The notes under the pieces: model-generated | The model's database searches: none | The model's input: only the letters and a program-made list of their open reading frames with translations | What the model was told of the DNA's origin: nothing | Assembly (NCBI RefSeq): GCF_032362555.1 | Contig: NC_083507.1 | Coordinates: forward strand, 6,699,001-6,763,000 | From: Amyelois transitella | Taxonomy: Eukaryota > Arthropoda > Insecta > Lepidoptera > Pyralidae | DNA: 64,000 bases | Reading direction: 5' to 3' | Position numbers and translations under genes: made by a program | Part shown: piece by piece, positions 54,870 to 64,000 of the stretch | How the letters are laid out: the number at the start of each line of letters is the position of its first letter | Numbering within the stretch: position 1 is the stretch's first letter

Positions 54870-55012
54870 CTTATGTAGGTATATGTAGGCCAATTAATGA
54901 GTATATTCAAGCTGTAGGTACTGTATGACTAAATGATAGAATTAAGATTCAAATATGAACAGGTTGCTAGCCCATCGCCTAAAATAATCTTATGTTTATT
55001 AGCCTATCCCTC
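54870..55012 (-). mobile_element. Degenerate LINE-derived short repeat
   Basis: Complement copy with AATGATAGAATTAAGATTC, CAGGTTGCTAGCCCATCGCC and TTTATTAGCCTATCCCT. Both ends decayed. Confidence 0.75.
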
Positions 55013-55724
55013 ACCGCACACACGCTTAGGCTGGAGTTCTATTTTAGTTGAGTTATTTCAAATAAATCTTTCATTCATCTATTTGTTATCTAAAGCTAAA
55101 TGAAAATCTGCTCTGTTTTATAAGATATAGCTACCTAAAGTTTGTCTGTCGCAACGCAACTGTACGATACGCGACGCGATTTGCCTGTGCGGCGAATCCA
55201 TTATTAAATCAATAAGAAACGTTATATGAATTTACCGGTAAATACAAAAAAAAATGATTAACAGTCTTAACGATTCCTCTTACCGTTAATTTTACTGGAA
55301 ACTTTATGAGTATGAGATGAGATGAGATTATGTGTATAACGGTTAATGAAGCCAAAAATAGGTACGTAATCCAGCATAACGGTACTTAATTTATAATGGT
55401 ATGGTAATCCTGTTTGACAGTAATATCGATATCAATTTTTACTGTTAATTCTAGCCCTGACCCAGTGTTGCCCAATTGTACTATTAATGTCGATATCGAT
55501 GCTGGTCTATATGTCCACGGGACCCCTAAATGTTTAAATTAAATTAATGAAGAAAGTATGTGTGGTTGCTTAACACAAAAAAATAATATAAATTTAAAGG
55601 TGCACCTATGAAAAATTACGAAAAATTAAAAAAAATGTGCTATAACACAATATTGAAATTACCCACAGGTCGTCTTTTTACAGTGAGTAAATTACAACTT
55701 TTTATATTTTTCATTCGTATTACG
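55013..55724. other. Intergenic, nothing recognised
   Basis: AT-rich with a few GATATCGAT-type motifs; no coding or repeat family recognised. Confidence 0.4.
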
Positions 55725-55800
55725 AGTATCACGTCACATGGAGGGGTAGGCAGAGACTATAATTATTCCATTTGCTACGATTACTCATTTCGCTCCATCC
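55725..55800 (-). mobile_element. RTE-like LINE 3'-end fragment
   Basis: Plus reads ACGTCACATGGAGGGGTAGG, then CAGAGACTATAATTATTCCA, the complement of the LINE 3' end around AGTCTCTGCCTACCCCTCCG. Strongly decayed and 5'-truncated. Confidence 0.6.
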
Positions 55801-56526
55801 TTATTCTTATCTGCCTTCATACAAGCTTTTCGATTTTGGGTACCTGCTTTGTTTTTCATTTAATGAATAAATAAATACTGTACGTATTTATTTAGGTGTT
55901 CCAAAAATTATAAAGACAAAACTTTGATTATTTTTGGAACACATTATCTACGTGTTTCAGGAATCCGTATTTAGCAACAAATTATACCTAGGAAGGAGGA
56001 ACTATCTTTCTTATTTTGTTCAAAATAATGTTGTAGTGTATGTAAATAAATTGTTAAATAAATAAAATTGTGTCTAAATGTTAAACTACTTTAAAATTAG
56101 GAACCCCACAAACTATTTAGGCCTGGCTTTAGTTGAAGTGTTTTCAATATCCCATCCCAATCAAAACTGATGGGCTATTAGATTTTTCTCACTAGATGGC
56201 GTTGAGGCAAGTCAAATGTCAGCTAAGTGTCAATTACATGTCAAATTGTATATACGATAAGTTCTTCATTTTCACAGCCTGACATGGGATATTACTGTGT
56301 TTTGTAAGATTAATTGTAAAAAAATAATTTATCCCAATGCGAACTTTACGAAAATTATGTAATAGTCATAGCGTCAAGTGACATCCTTGACATTGACATT
56401 TGTCTTTTTACCAACGCCTTAGTTTGAACTGAGTTTTCTAATTTTCGATCAGTAAAGTTCTCATTTCAGATGTCTATATGCATAAAATAATTTAGAGTGG
56501 AGGAGGACATAGGGTATTTTTCATAC
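55801..56526. other. Intergenic, nothing recognised
   Basis: No gene. A short inverted repeat of AACACATT/GGTGTTCC type near 55890-55945 flanks a TTTTGGAACA motif; weak. Confidence 0.35.
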
Positions 56527-56642
56527 ATACGTATTATCACGTCTTTATCCCTTGCGGGGTGGACAGAGGCAACAGTCTTGAAAATAGGCCGCGTTCAGCT
56601 GCTTGGCTTAATGATAGAATTGAAATTCAAATAGTGACATGT
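56527..56642 (-). mobile_element. LINE-derived short repeat, truncated
   Basis: Complement copy: ATTATCACGTCTTTATCCCT, TGCGGGGTGGACAGAGGCAA, TTCAGCTGCTTGGCTTAATG, AAATAGTGACATG, then it stops. Lies about 100 bp upstream of the proposed RpL8 first exon. Confidence 0.85.
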
Positions 56643-56689
56643 ATTTTTCATCCCGGTAAAAACTAGTTCCCGGGGGATCTGCGAAAACC

Positions 56690-56739
56690 TTGTATTCTTT
56701 TGTAGGTGGCGCTTAATTCGCGCTAGCGTAGCTGCAGGT
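56690..56739 (+). promoter_or_regulatory. Possible RpL8 promoter and 5' non-coding exon
   Basis: TTCTTTTGTAGGTGGCGCTT and GCGCTAGCGTAGCTGCAG followed by GTAAGT makes a pyrimidine-rich start with a good donor. The RpL8 coding exon is preceded by an acceptor (TTATTCCAG, ending 57011), so a non-coding first exon must exist upstream; this is one candidate. Confidence 0.35.
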
Positions 56740-57026
56740 AAGTTGCTAGTGCATAATAATAAATTTAATCGATTGAATTTTTTAATCGATTACTGTCTAA
56801 CTGACAGATGATTGGCCGCTTCACTAGTGAATGTCTTTCAAAAGTGGTACCTCTTGATGAGTACGTGTTTGTTTCTAAAAAATTTTAATCTTAATATATC
56901 GCTATGAATTCGACTATAATTTATTAAGAATTTATTAAATAGTAGTGAGCTATTATTCATCCGACTGTATTTACAAATATTTTAAATTAAATTTGTGTGC
57001 ACTTATTCCAGGGAGGGATTGTAATC

Positions 57027-60000
57027 ATGGGTCGTGTGATTCGTGCTCAGCGTAAAGGTGCCGGTTCAGTCTTCGTTTCACATACAAAGAAAAGGAAAGG
57101 AGCGCCTAAACTTCGCTCTTTGGATTATGCTGAACGTCATGGATATATAAAGGGTGTGGTAAAGGTGTGTAAATAAAACTTACTTACTAACCTCATTGAC
57201 ACCACTAACCTTCTATAGATGATTTTCTTGATTTGTATCCAACAGCGTAGTATTGAACTGATTTGAATGGGTTTCATTCCAACCCTAAGTGGAACTTTCT
57301 CGTCCTTTCTGTCTGCATCAGTACAGTACAAATCATTAATTTATTGTTCCCGATCAGAATGTGGCAAATGCTGTGCAGCAGTACACTGTCTCACAATCCA
57401 TATAATCCACTTGGAATGTAGTTCCAGCATGAACATCAATGAACAATTAAACCCACAGGCTGCTGAAAAATATCTGAAACGTCTGTCTGTTTATGTATGA
57501 TAACTAGGTAGGCCCTACCTACCTGTAATCTGTAAAATGGCAAAAGTTATTCCATATTTTTGTTTTAGTTTGCAAATGTGAACTTAAACAGTTCTGAAGA
57601 TGAGCATAATTATGTTTAATTCTTTTTTTTAAATAACTGTCCTACTTACTATTGTTCACCAACTATCATGCTTTTCCAATTATTTTTATCAGGTAGGTAT
57701 TTACTGTGTCTAGAAAATATGCAACCTTTTTTTGTTTGTTGTTTTGTCTGGCCATATATAAAGAAGCTATGAGAATAAACTGACTTAAAAAGTGATGATT
57801 GTCAGACATTTTCAGATTTCAGAGCAAAATAATAAACATCTGATTGTATTTTCATATTTAAAAAAGTACAAGTTATATGTTATGTATATTTGTGGAAATT
57901 GAATACAGTTCAGAAAAAGTGAAGTTTAGTTTTTCAGTTCCTCATATTACCTCATTAAACACTTTGTAAAGAAAACCTTTCTACCTAAAGTATAAATATT
58001 GATGAATAAACAAATAAAAACATCCTCACAAACTTTTGTATTAAATATAGTATGTGTGGAATATTTTATGTATTTTTAATTGAGTATATTTTTATAGGAC
58101 ATCATCCATGACCCTGGACGAGGTGCACCCCTGGCAGTGGTACACTTCCGTGACCCATATAAGTTCAAGACCCGAAAGGAATTATTTATTGCCCCTGAAG
58201 GTCTCTACACTGGCCAATTTGTGTACTGCGGCAAGAAGGCAACCCTTGAAGTTGGTATGGAAATTTCTATCCTAGATTATAATGATGCTGGCTTAGGTTT
58301 CATTAAAGTAGAGCAGAGAGTCCCAAACTTATTTTGTCTACTGCCCACTTTGAGAATAAATATTTTTTTAGCGCCCCCATTTTTTCACCTATTTAAAAAC
58401 CACTATAACTTCAAATTAGTTTAATTAATTATTGTGACCTATATATGTATATTAGGGTGTCCCAAAAAAATCAAAGTTGTTTTTTTATAACGCATACGAA
58501 TGATGTCAAAACTACCGTATATAAAATTTCATCTACTTAGAACCACGGCAACCCGTGCCGACTTACATCGGGAAATTTTGGTACTTGTTTACTAGGCGCG
58601 CGGCAGCGAGCGTACCGACATTCATGTAATTACTTGTTTGTTTTATGAGTGAACGCATTGTTTTCTTTCAATCAAGATGTCGGTGGAGTTACGCAGTTCA
58701 AAAAAGGATATTTTCTTAATAGGGAACGTAAAACATCAAATTACTGGTTCAAAACTTCCCTCAAATGGACAAATACTCACAGTTCTATTCTACAATATTC
58801 GTGAAGTGAATTTAAGTGTAAATGAAAGTGCAAATCAAGCTATTCGTGAGTGAATTATTTATTGGGAAAAGGCACGTATTCCAACTAAATGTTTTCCTAA
58901 CTGCGTTAAGAAATTAGTTAATTTATACCAAGTTTGGAGGGATTTACAAAAAAATTCTAAAAAGACGCAAAATTTCAGCAGCGTCTACAAGATTTTGTTA
59001 CGAACTAAGACAACTTATTTGATATTGCACATGCCGATGCGCTTCAATTAATAAAGATTGACGAAGATAGGATCTTCTTACAGCGACAGAGAGAGCCAGG
59101 TCGGCCTGGTCACTTAGCTGGAGTAGACAAAAAACTGGCCGAAAAAGAAGAAAAGGCGCGAGTTAGGAGCATTGAAGAGCAAAAACGGCGTGCTAAACAC
59201 TTTTCAACTCTGTTGCCTTCAACTTCATCTCATGTTCCTCAAGAAGATTCATCACCTGATTCTGAAAAAAACAGTACACAAGAAATAATTCCTATATCCG
59301 TTGAGAGCACACGACCCGAGTCTAATATTTCTGAAAGGAAAAGTTTCATAACTCCAAAATTGGTTGCTGCATTAGATCGGTGTCAGATAAGTATGAGGAA
59401 TTCTGTTTATATAATACAAGCAACAATTGAAGCTCTTGAGCATAACATTGACGAATTTCTAATAAGTAAGTCAACAATTCAAAGAGTTCGTACGGAAAAG
59501 CGAACAGAGCGCGCAGAAGCAAATAAGTTGATTTCCAGAACAAGGTACCAGATACTGTAACCGTCCACTGGGATGGGAAGCTGTTGCCCGCTTTAGATTC
59601 ACGCAAATGTAAAGAAAAACGTCTTCAGATACTTATTACATATGATGATAAAGAACAACTACTTGCTGTACCTAAATAGGACAACTCTTCAGGTCGTGAA
59701 CAGGCAGAAGCTGTTTGGAATGCTCTTTTAGACTGGAATCTTGAAGACAAAAGTGCAGATGCTGTGCTGTGATACTACTGCTTTCATACAGGCGCCATTA
59801 ATGCGACCTGTGATAACACAGGTCGCATTAATGGCGCCTGTATGCTCCTGGAACAGAAATAAGACAGGGAAATGCTTATATTTGCATGTCGCCATCATGT
59901 ATACGAATTAGTATTGAAAGGCGTATTCGAAACTAAAATCAACCAAATTACGACGAGCCCTGACATCCAATTGTTCAACTAAATCCAAGAAAACTGGAAA

Positions 60001-63000
60001 AACATAAACTCTGAGAAAATAGAGAGTCATAAAGAGAAGCTTCATTGTCTGAGTGATGCAAATATTAATGAACTGTTAGAGTTTTACCGGAGTGAGTTAA
60101 CTAAAGATATTGTTAGAGACGACTATCGCGAATTAATAGAGCTTTCAATAAAGTTTCTTGGCGGTGATACAGAAAATAAATTTAAGATACGGCCTCCAGG
60201 CGCCATGCACCAAGCTAGGTGGATAGCAAGAGCTATTTACTCTCTAAAAATATCATTTCTAAGCACGCAATTCAGAATCGCAAAGAAGGAAAAGGAAGCC
60301 CTCCTTGACGTCTGCTTATTCATCGTCACATCTTACGTCAAACCCTGGCTGCAATATATTTTGGCAGTGAATGCTCCTTACCAGGACCTGCTTTTTAAAA
60401 GCCATGAAGGCTTACGAGGCAATTGACAAAAATATCTCAAAGGCAGCTTTACAGAAGTTCTGTCAGCACTTGTGGTATTTGACCGACGAGGTGTCTATCT
60501 TGTCTCTCTTTGATGATACTGTAGACCAAGAGACTAATCTAGGTTACTAACTTGTCCAATACGATTTCATCAGCTCTTGGGAAACGGTACATGCCATCAA
60601 AAGAAGAACTTTGTGGCCCACTCTATGAAAAAAAACTCGAAGACTTCGTTTCCGCCAAAAGCAAATCATTGTTCACTCGGCTGAAACTTGACGACAGCTT
60701 TCTCAACGAGTCTCCTTCTTTGTGGTCAAATAATGCTTCATTTCAACAAGCTAAAATGAAGGTACAGAACTTAAGAGCAGTAAACGATACCGCTGAAAGA
60801 GCAGTCAAGTTGATGCAAGACTTTCATGGCTTGATCACTGTCGAAGAGGAGCAGAAACAATTTTTATTACGTCAAGTACAAGAACACAGGCAGATATATC
60901 AAGACTGTAAAAAGCAAACTCTAAAAAGGAAATATGAAAAATAAAGCCCTTATTACTATTTACTGATGTTACTATGTTTTATTTATTGAATTGAAATTAA
61001 GTTCTTAAATCTAAGGGAGATTTATTAATTCTTCCCTATTTCTCCATACTAGCTTTCAGATTCCAACTTTGAAGCTAAGTCGGCACGGGTTACTATTATC
61101 AGATTGCAATAATACTTCATATTTAAGACTTATGGGTCAAATCGAAAAAAAATAGAGGGTATGCGTACCCAAATTCCCAAAAAAAAAAAATCGCCCTTAT
61201 AGCCTGGGACACCCTAATAATGTATATAATGTATATGTATGTATAGTAACGGAGAATTCTTAACGAAACTTACTAAAACCCGCAACTTAAAACCTGAGCA
61301 CAGTAGGTAACATACAACGGCGCTTAGGTCTTAGCGCTTTCTGGGTCTCTTACCGCCCCCCTTGAGACCTGCAGCGCCCACAAGGGGGCGTTATCGCCCA
61401 CTTTTGGAAAGACTGAAGTAGAGGAACAGAAAGCAGACAATTTTGTATGGTTGTTGTAAGACAATAAAAAAATGCTGGCTAAAAAGCTGCATACATACAT
61501 ACACATACATATAAGCACATCTATATGTTTCACTTGCAGGGTTGACAGCTAGCAATCCAGTAGGACTGGTAGGCCATGTTCAGCTGTTTGTCTTAATGAT
61601 AGAATTGGAATTGACTGTGGTTAAGCTTACAGTAGTTAATTTATTGACCTAGTTAGTCTTTGATAGGGATGGAATCAAGACAAAAAGTAATAATTGATGT
61701 TAAAAAATAAAGAAGTTGCATTAAAGCATAAAAAATTACCTTAGTAAATTAACCATGATTACACTGTCTACAGGAAATGTGATGCCAGTAGGCGCTATGC
61801 CTGAAGGTACAATTGTCTGTAACCTTGAAGAAAAAATGGGTGATAGAGGCCGGCTGGCTCGTGCCTCTGGAAACTTTGCAACAATCATTGGCCACAACCC
61901 AGACGCCAAACGTACCAGGGTTAAACTGCCATCAGGTGCAAAGAAAGTTCTCCCATCAAGCAACAGAGGCATGGTTGGTGAGTAATCAGTGAAAATCACA
62001 TTAGTCTGGAAATACAGTTACAAAAGTAGCATTATGTTAATCTGGAAATTCTGTTCTGTATCTCTGCCAAATTTCATGTGTATCAGCCCAGTAGTTTTTG
62101 TGGTTATTTCATTCCAAACATACAAAAATACAAATCAAGGTGAAAGGTCAGTTGAAGATCAGCAAGCACCATGCAGACTGCTGTGTGTTATACATATAGG
62201 AAGCATAAAAAGGGCAAAAGTAATTGAAAATTCATTGTTGAAAAAAGGTAGACACTGGTAAATGCAGCGAGGGAGTAAAAAATCCAAGGACTTGTTCTGA
62301 GTATTATTTTGACATTAGATGACATGATGACTTTCAACTTACCTACTCTGAAGAATCAATGATTACACAGAGGCTCTTTCTGATAATAATTTGCTAATAG
62401 AAATCAAATATTTTTTATAGCAACAGACACTTATTTATATTTATTACATTTCAGGTATTGTTGCTGGCGGTGGACGTATCGATAAGCCCATATTAAAAGC
62501 TGGTCGTGCCTACCATAAATATAAGGTGAAGCGTAACTGCTGGCCATATGTACGAGGTGTTACCATGAACCCAGTAGAGCATCCTCATGGTGGTGGTAAC
62601 CATCAACACATCGGTGAGTATTGGTTTTAAAAAGCTCTAAGGGGTTTAGTATGTACAGATATAATAATGACTATATCCCTTGTGGGGTAGATGGATCAGT
62701 TAAACAAAAGAATATGTCATTGCTCCTTAAAATAATTTTGTCACAAAGATATTTAGCACTTGTTTTAGGACCAATTCAGCGCCTTCTCTTTGGAAGTAGT
62801 TGGCAACAGTGTTTATTTTTCTCCAACTGTAATTATATGCAAAACACTACATCCTAGGGAGTGTAGTCTATTCTGAAAATCTTGAGAAATAAAAATAGTA
62901 TTCTGCGGTTACCAATAATTCACCTAACTTTTATTTTTATTCAGGTAAGGCTTCCACTGTAAAGAGAGGAACCTCAGCTGGTCGCAAGGTCGGTCTCATC

Positions 63001-63060
63001 GCTGCTCGCAGGACAGGAAGAATTCGCGGTGGCAAGACAGACACAAAGAAGGAGGCGTAA
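57027..63060 (+). CDS. RpL8: 60S ribosomal protein L8 (uL2), 257 aa
   Basis: A core protein of the large ribosomal subunit near the peptidyl-transferase centre. Coding exons: 57027-57164, 58098-58254, 61774-61977, 62455-62613 and 62945-63060; GT/AG borders, 774 nt giving exactly 257 residues, the normal eukaryotic length. It starts [20 protein letters not shown]. Conserved stretches: [40 protein letters not shown], and the His-rich loop [11 protein letters not shown] that contacts the peptidyl-transferase region. It ends [11 protein letters not shown] and codon use are higher than the surroundings, as expected for a highly expressed gene. Intron 2 (3.5 kb) hosts a nested transposon pair. AATAAA follows at 63077. 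Confidence 0.98.
57787..57848 (+). ncRNA. Weak C/D snoRNA candidate, RpL8 intron 1
   Basis: GTGATGA (C box) at 57792-57798 and CTGA (D box) at 57840-57843, 41 nt apart. Ribosomal protein introns often host snoRNAs. The terminal stem is poor and I cannot match a guide to rRNA. Confidence 0.15.
58677..60941 (+). pseudogene. Decayed transposase of the nested element
   Basis: Collinear fragments in shifting frames: [20 protein letters not shown] (from 58677) to an in-frame TGA near 58851; [18 protein letters not shown]; a 115-codon open stretch (59213-59560); [16 protein letters not shown]; a CCDTTA motif and [10 protein letters not shown] (about 59885); and a final open stretch (60552-60944) with [20 protein letters not shown] and [15 protein letters not shown]. 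The combination of an Asp-containing CDTTA motif and a Cys-x-x-His-like CRHH recalls RNase-H-fold transposases of the hAT/Kolobok type. I do not recognise the exact family. At least two stops, several frameshifts and a palindromic duplication disrupt it. Confidence 0.75.
59785..59844. repeat. Perfect 28-bp palindrome inside the transposase pseudogene
   Basis: Arms 59785-59812 and 59817-59844 are exact reverse complements (CATACAGGCGCCATTAATGC.. and partner), loop ATAA. Only the right arm fits the coding frame ([13 protein letters not shown]), so the left arm is an inverted local copy. Confidence 0.93.
61497..61615 (-). mobile_element. Degenerate LINE-derived short repeat, RpL8 intron 2
   Basis: Complement copy: ATACATATAAGCACATCTAT, CACTTGCAGGGTTGACAG, ATGTTCAGCTGTTTGTCTTA, ATGATAGAATTGGAATTGAC. 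Truncated. Confidence 0.78.
62030..62150. repeat. Helitron-body-like fragment, RpL8 intron 3
   Basis: CTGCCAAATTTCATGTGTAT, CAGCCCAGTAGTTTTTGTGG and CCAAACATACAAAAATACAA resemble the body of the Helitron subfamily at 31771/40800 (CCAAATTTCATGGTAATCG, CAGTAGTTTTTGCGTGAAAG). No termini. Confidence 0.5.
62319..62388 (+). ncRNA. C/D box snoRNA candidate, RpL8 intron 3
   Basis: C box ATGATGA (62324-62330), D' CTGA (62348-62351), C'-like AATGATT (62358-62364) and D CTGA (62380-62383), in the right order and spacing, about 70 bp before exon 4, the preferred distance for intronic C/D snoRNAs. The terminal stem is weak and the guides (ACTTACCTACT, GAGGCTCTTT) were not matched to rRNA. Confidence 0.3.
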
Positions 63061-63428
63061 ATTTGAATTATTGCGTAATAAAACTTTTAAATCAAAAAAA
63101 ACGTGTTGTGAATTTAATACACCATAAATTTCCCTTCTTTTCATACAGCGATTTACACGGGGAATAAGGCCCATATCACATTGTAAAAAGCGTTTTCAAA
63201 CAGCAGTTTCGTAGTAAGTATTCGCTCATTGCTGCGGCACACGCGGCATATCCGGTACCGCCGTTTGATGGTTGCAAGAGAACCAGGGTACAGTTAAGTC
63301 ATGAACAAATGCATATCCAAATTTCTGGCGTAATTTTTCAAATGTCATCCTAGCAGAACAACACTAAAGTGAAAATCTCGGAAACTACTGGATGCCTTAT
63401 TTTTTCAATCTTTCGTCATATTTACTAA
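63061..63428. other. RpL8 3'UTR and flank
   Basis: A polyadenylation signal lies at 63077 (AATAAA). The sequence beyond is intergenic with no gene recognised. Confidence 0.55.
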
Positions 63429-63645
63429 CTAGCTCTTAACTGCGACTTCGCGTAAATTTCGAGTTCAAACTATAATTGGTGAAGGTTGTAATTAAATCGG
63501 TTTAGTACTTGGAGATAAGCGTGATCATACAGACAAAAAATGTAAAGAAAAATTCTATCCATTTCATTCAAAATACTAAATGTACACACAAATTAGTACC
63601 AAATGTACACCAAAACTTTTTACTAAAATAAGGATATTATCAAAC
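63429..63645 (-). mobile_element. Helitron copy, partly decayed
   Basis: On plus, CTAGCTCTTAACTGCGACTT is the complement of a decayed 3' hairpin/CTAG end. The body CATACAGACAAAAAATGTAA and ATCCATTTCATTCAAAATAC matches 22852-23020. The 5' end is degraded. Confidence 0.65.
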
Positions 63646-63660
63646 TGATTTTCACTTATA

Positions 63661-63912
63661 CATACATATGGTCACGTCTATATCCTTTTGCGGGGAAGAC
63701 AGCCAACAGTCTTGAAAAGACTAAATGGCCACGTTCAGGTATTTAGCTTAATGAAAGAATTGAGATTCAAATAGTGACAAGTTGCTAACCCATCGCCTAA
63801 AAAAGAATCCCAAGTTTGTAAGCCTATCCCTTGGTCGCCTTTTACGACATCCATGGGAAAGAGATGAAGTGGTCCTATTCTTTTTTGTATTGGTGCCGAG
63901 AACTACACTGTA
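63661..63912 (-). mobile_element. LINE-derived short repeat, full length with TSD
   Basis: Complement copy from (CATA)n TGGTCACGTCTATATCC to GGTGCCGAGAACTACACTGT. Flanked by TTTCACTTATA (about 63650-63660 and 63925-63935), an 11-bp target duplication that shows retrotransposition as a unit. Confidence 0.9.
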
Positions 63913-64000
63913 CTGTATTGTATTTCACTTATATTTATATGTTATAGGTTGGATAATGATAACTGACTTTGAATTTTAAATTTCGTAACATATTTGCAGG

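Larger units (their letters stand above)
58453..61216 (+). mobile_element. 2.76 kb DNA transposon nested in the hAT MITE
   Basis: Perfect 12-bp terminal inverted repeats TAGGGTGTCCCA (58453-58464) and TGGGACACCCTA (61205-61216). A second, subterminal inverted repeat AACCCGTGCCGACTTA lies about 90 bp inside the left end and 125 bp inside the right end. Carries a decayed transposase. The target duplication is not clear beyond TA, so I leave the superfamily open. Confidence 0.85.
58314..61415. mobile_element. hAT-type MITE with 8-bp TSD, RpL8 intron 2
   Basis: Begins CAGAGAGTCCCAAACTT and ends AAGTGGGCG..-complement type CACTTTTGGAAAGACTG. Both ends start with CAG on their own strand, and the element is flanked by the 8-bp direct repeat AAGTAGAG (58306-58313, 61416-61423). 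The 8-bp duplication and CAG termini indicate hAT. Without the nested insertion (58453-61216) it is about 340 bp, with ..GCCCACTTTGAGAATAAA on the left and CGCCCCC-type patches on the right. Confidence 0.85.

Noticed and set aside
59213-60944. Open frames of 115 and 130 codons as host genes in the RpL8 intron
   Set aside because: They are collinear pieces of the decayed transposase bounded by the TAGGGTGTCCCA repeats.
1-64000. CRISPR arrays, bacterial operons, riboswitches
   Set aside because: The genome is an insect's; the regular repeats seen are dispersed transposons and microsatellite tails, not spaced direct repeats.

Overview
This window is nuclear DNA from a moth or butterfly (Lepidoptera). 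The genes are split by AT-rich introns with GT/AG borders, and the intergenic and intronic DNA is packed with repeat families typical of Lepidoptera. These are Lep1-like Helitrons ending in a CTAG with a GCGGACGAAGTCGCG-type hairpin, an RTE-like LINE with a short derivative, and piggyBac, hAT and THAP-containing DNA transposons. The cryptochrome gene encodes the insect CRY2 (transcriptional repressor) type, which Drosophila lacks. I cannot name the species from the sequence.

Layout of host genes: a partial Group-7-allergen-like secreted protein gene (minus, 3' part off the left edge, about 315-885); HACD, a very-long-chain 3-hydroxyacyl-CoA dehydratase (minus, 9143-14225, 4 coding exons, 230 aa); a GRIP-domain golgin of the golgin-245/GOLGA4 type (plus, 15826-26837, 8 exons, about 1379 aa); a C9orf85-like small Cys-rich protein (minus, 28643-30441, 3 exons, 178 aa); COA1, a cytochrome c oxidase assembly factor (plus, 34717-35115, intronless); LSM10 of the U7 snRNP (plus, 35144-37053, 3 exons, 135 aa), starting only 28 nt after the COA1 stop; CRY2 (minus, 42137-50863, 9 coding exons, 759 aa); and ribosomal protein L8/uL2 (plus, 57027-63060, 5 coding exons, 257 aa). 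For HACD, the golgin, the C9orf85 homologue, LSM10, CRY2 and RpL8 I joined exons by splice sites; each join keeps one open frame to the stop and gives a plausible family length.

The rest is mainly mobile DNA, much of it nested. An apparently intact RTE-like LINE (1735-5150) has a 1033-codon endonuclease/reverse-transcriptase ORF. About twenty copies of a ~265 bp non-autonomous repeat carry the head and tail of that LINE. A piggyBac relic with TTAA ends sits in golgin intron 1. A THAP-fragment DNA element is inserted in an old LINE copy in golgin intron 6. A foldback element with ATTA target duplication and two inverted copies of a Cys-rich integrase tail lies at 31512-32844. A hAT MITE with an 8-bp duplication in RpL8 intron 2 has itself been invaded by a 2.76 kb transposon with a decayed transposase. 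At least ten non-autonomous Helitron copies are visible.

The genes do not form one pathway; they are a mosaic of housekeeping functions (lipid elongation, Golgi tethering, respiratory assembly, histone mRNA processing, translation) plus one circadian-clock gene. I see no CRISPR array, bacterial-type operon or unprecedented multi-gene system. The most unusual items are the nested and foldback elements, the LINE-derived short repeat, and the COA1/LSM10 tandem that may be transcribed as one dicistronic unit.
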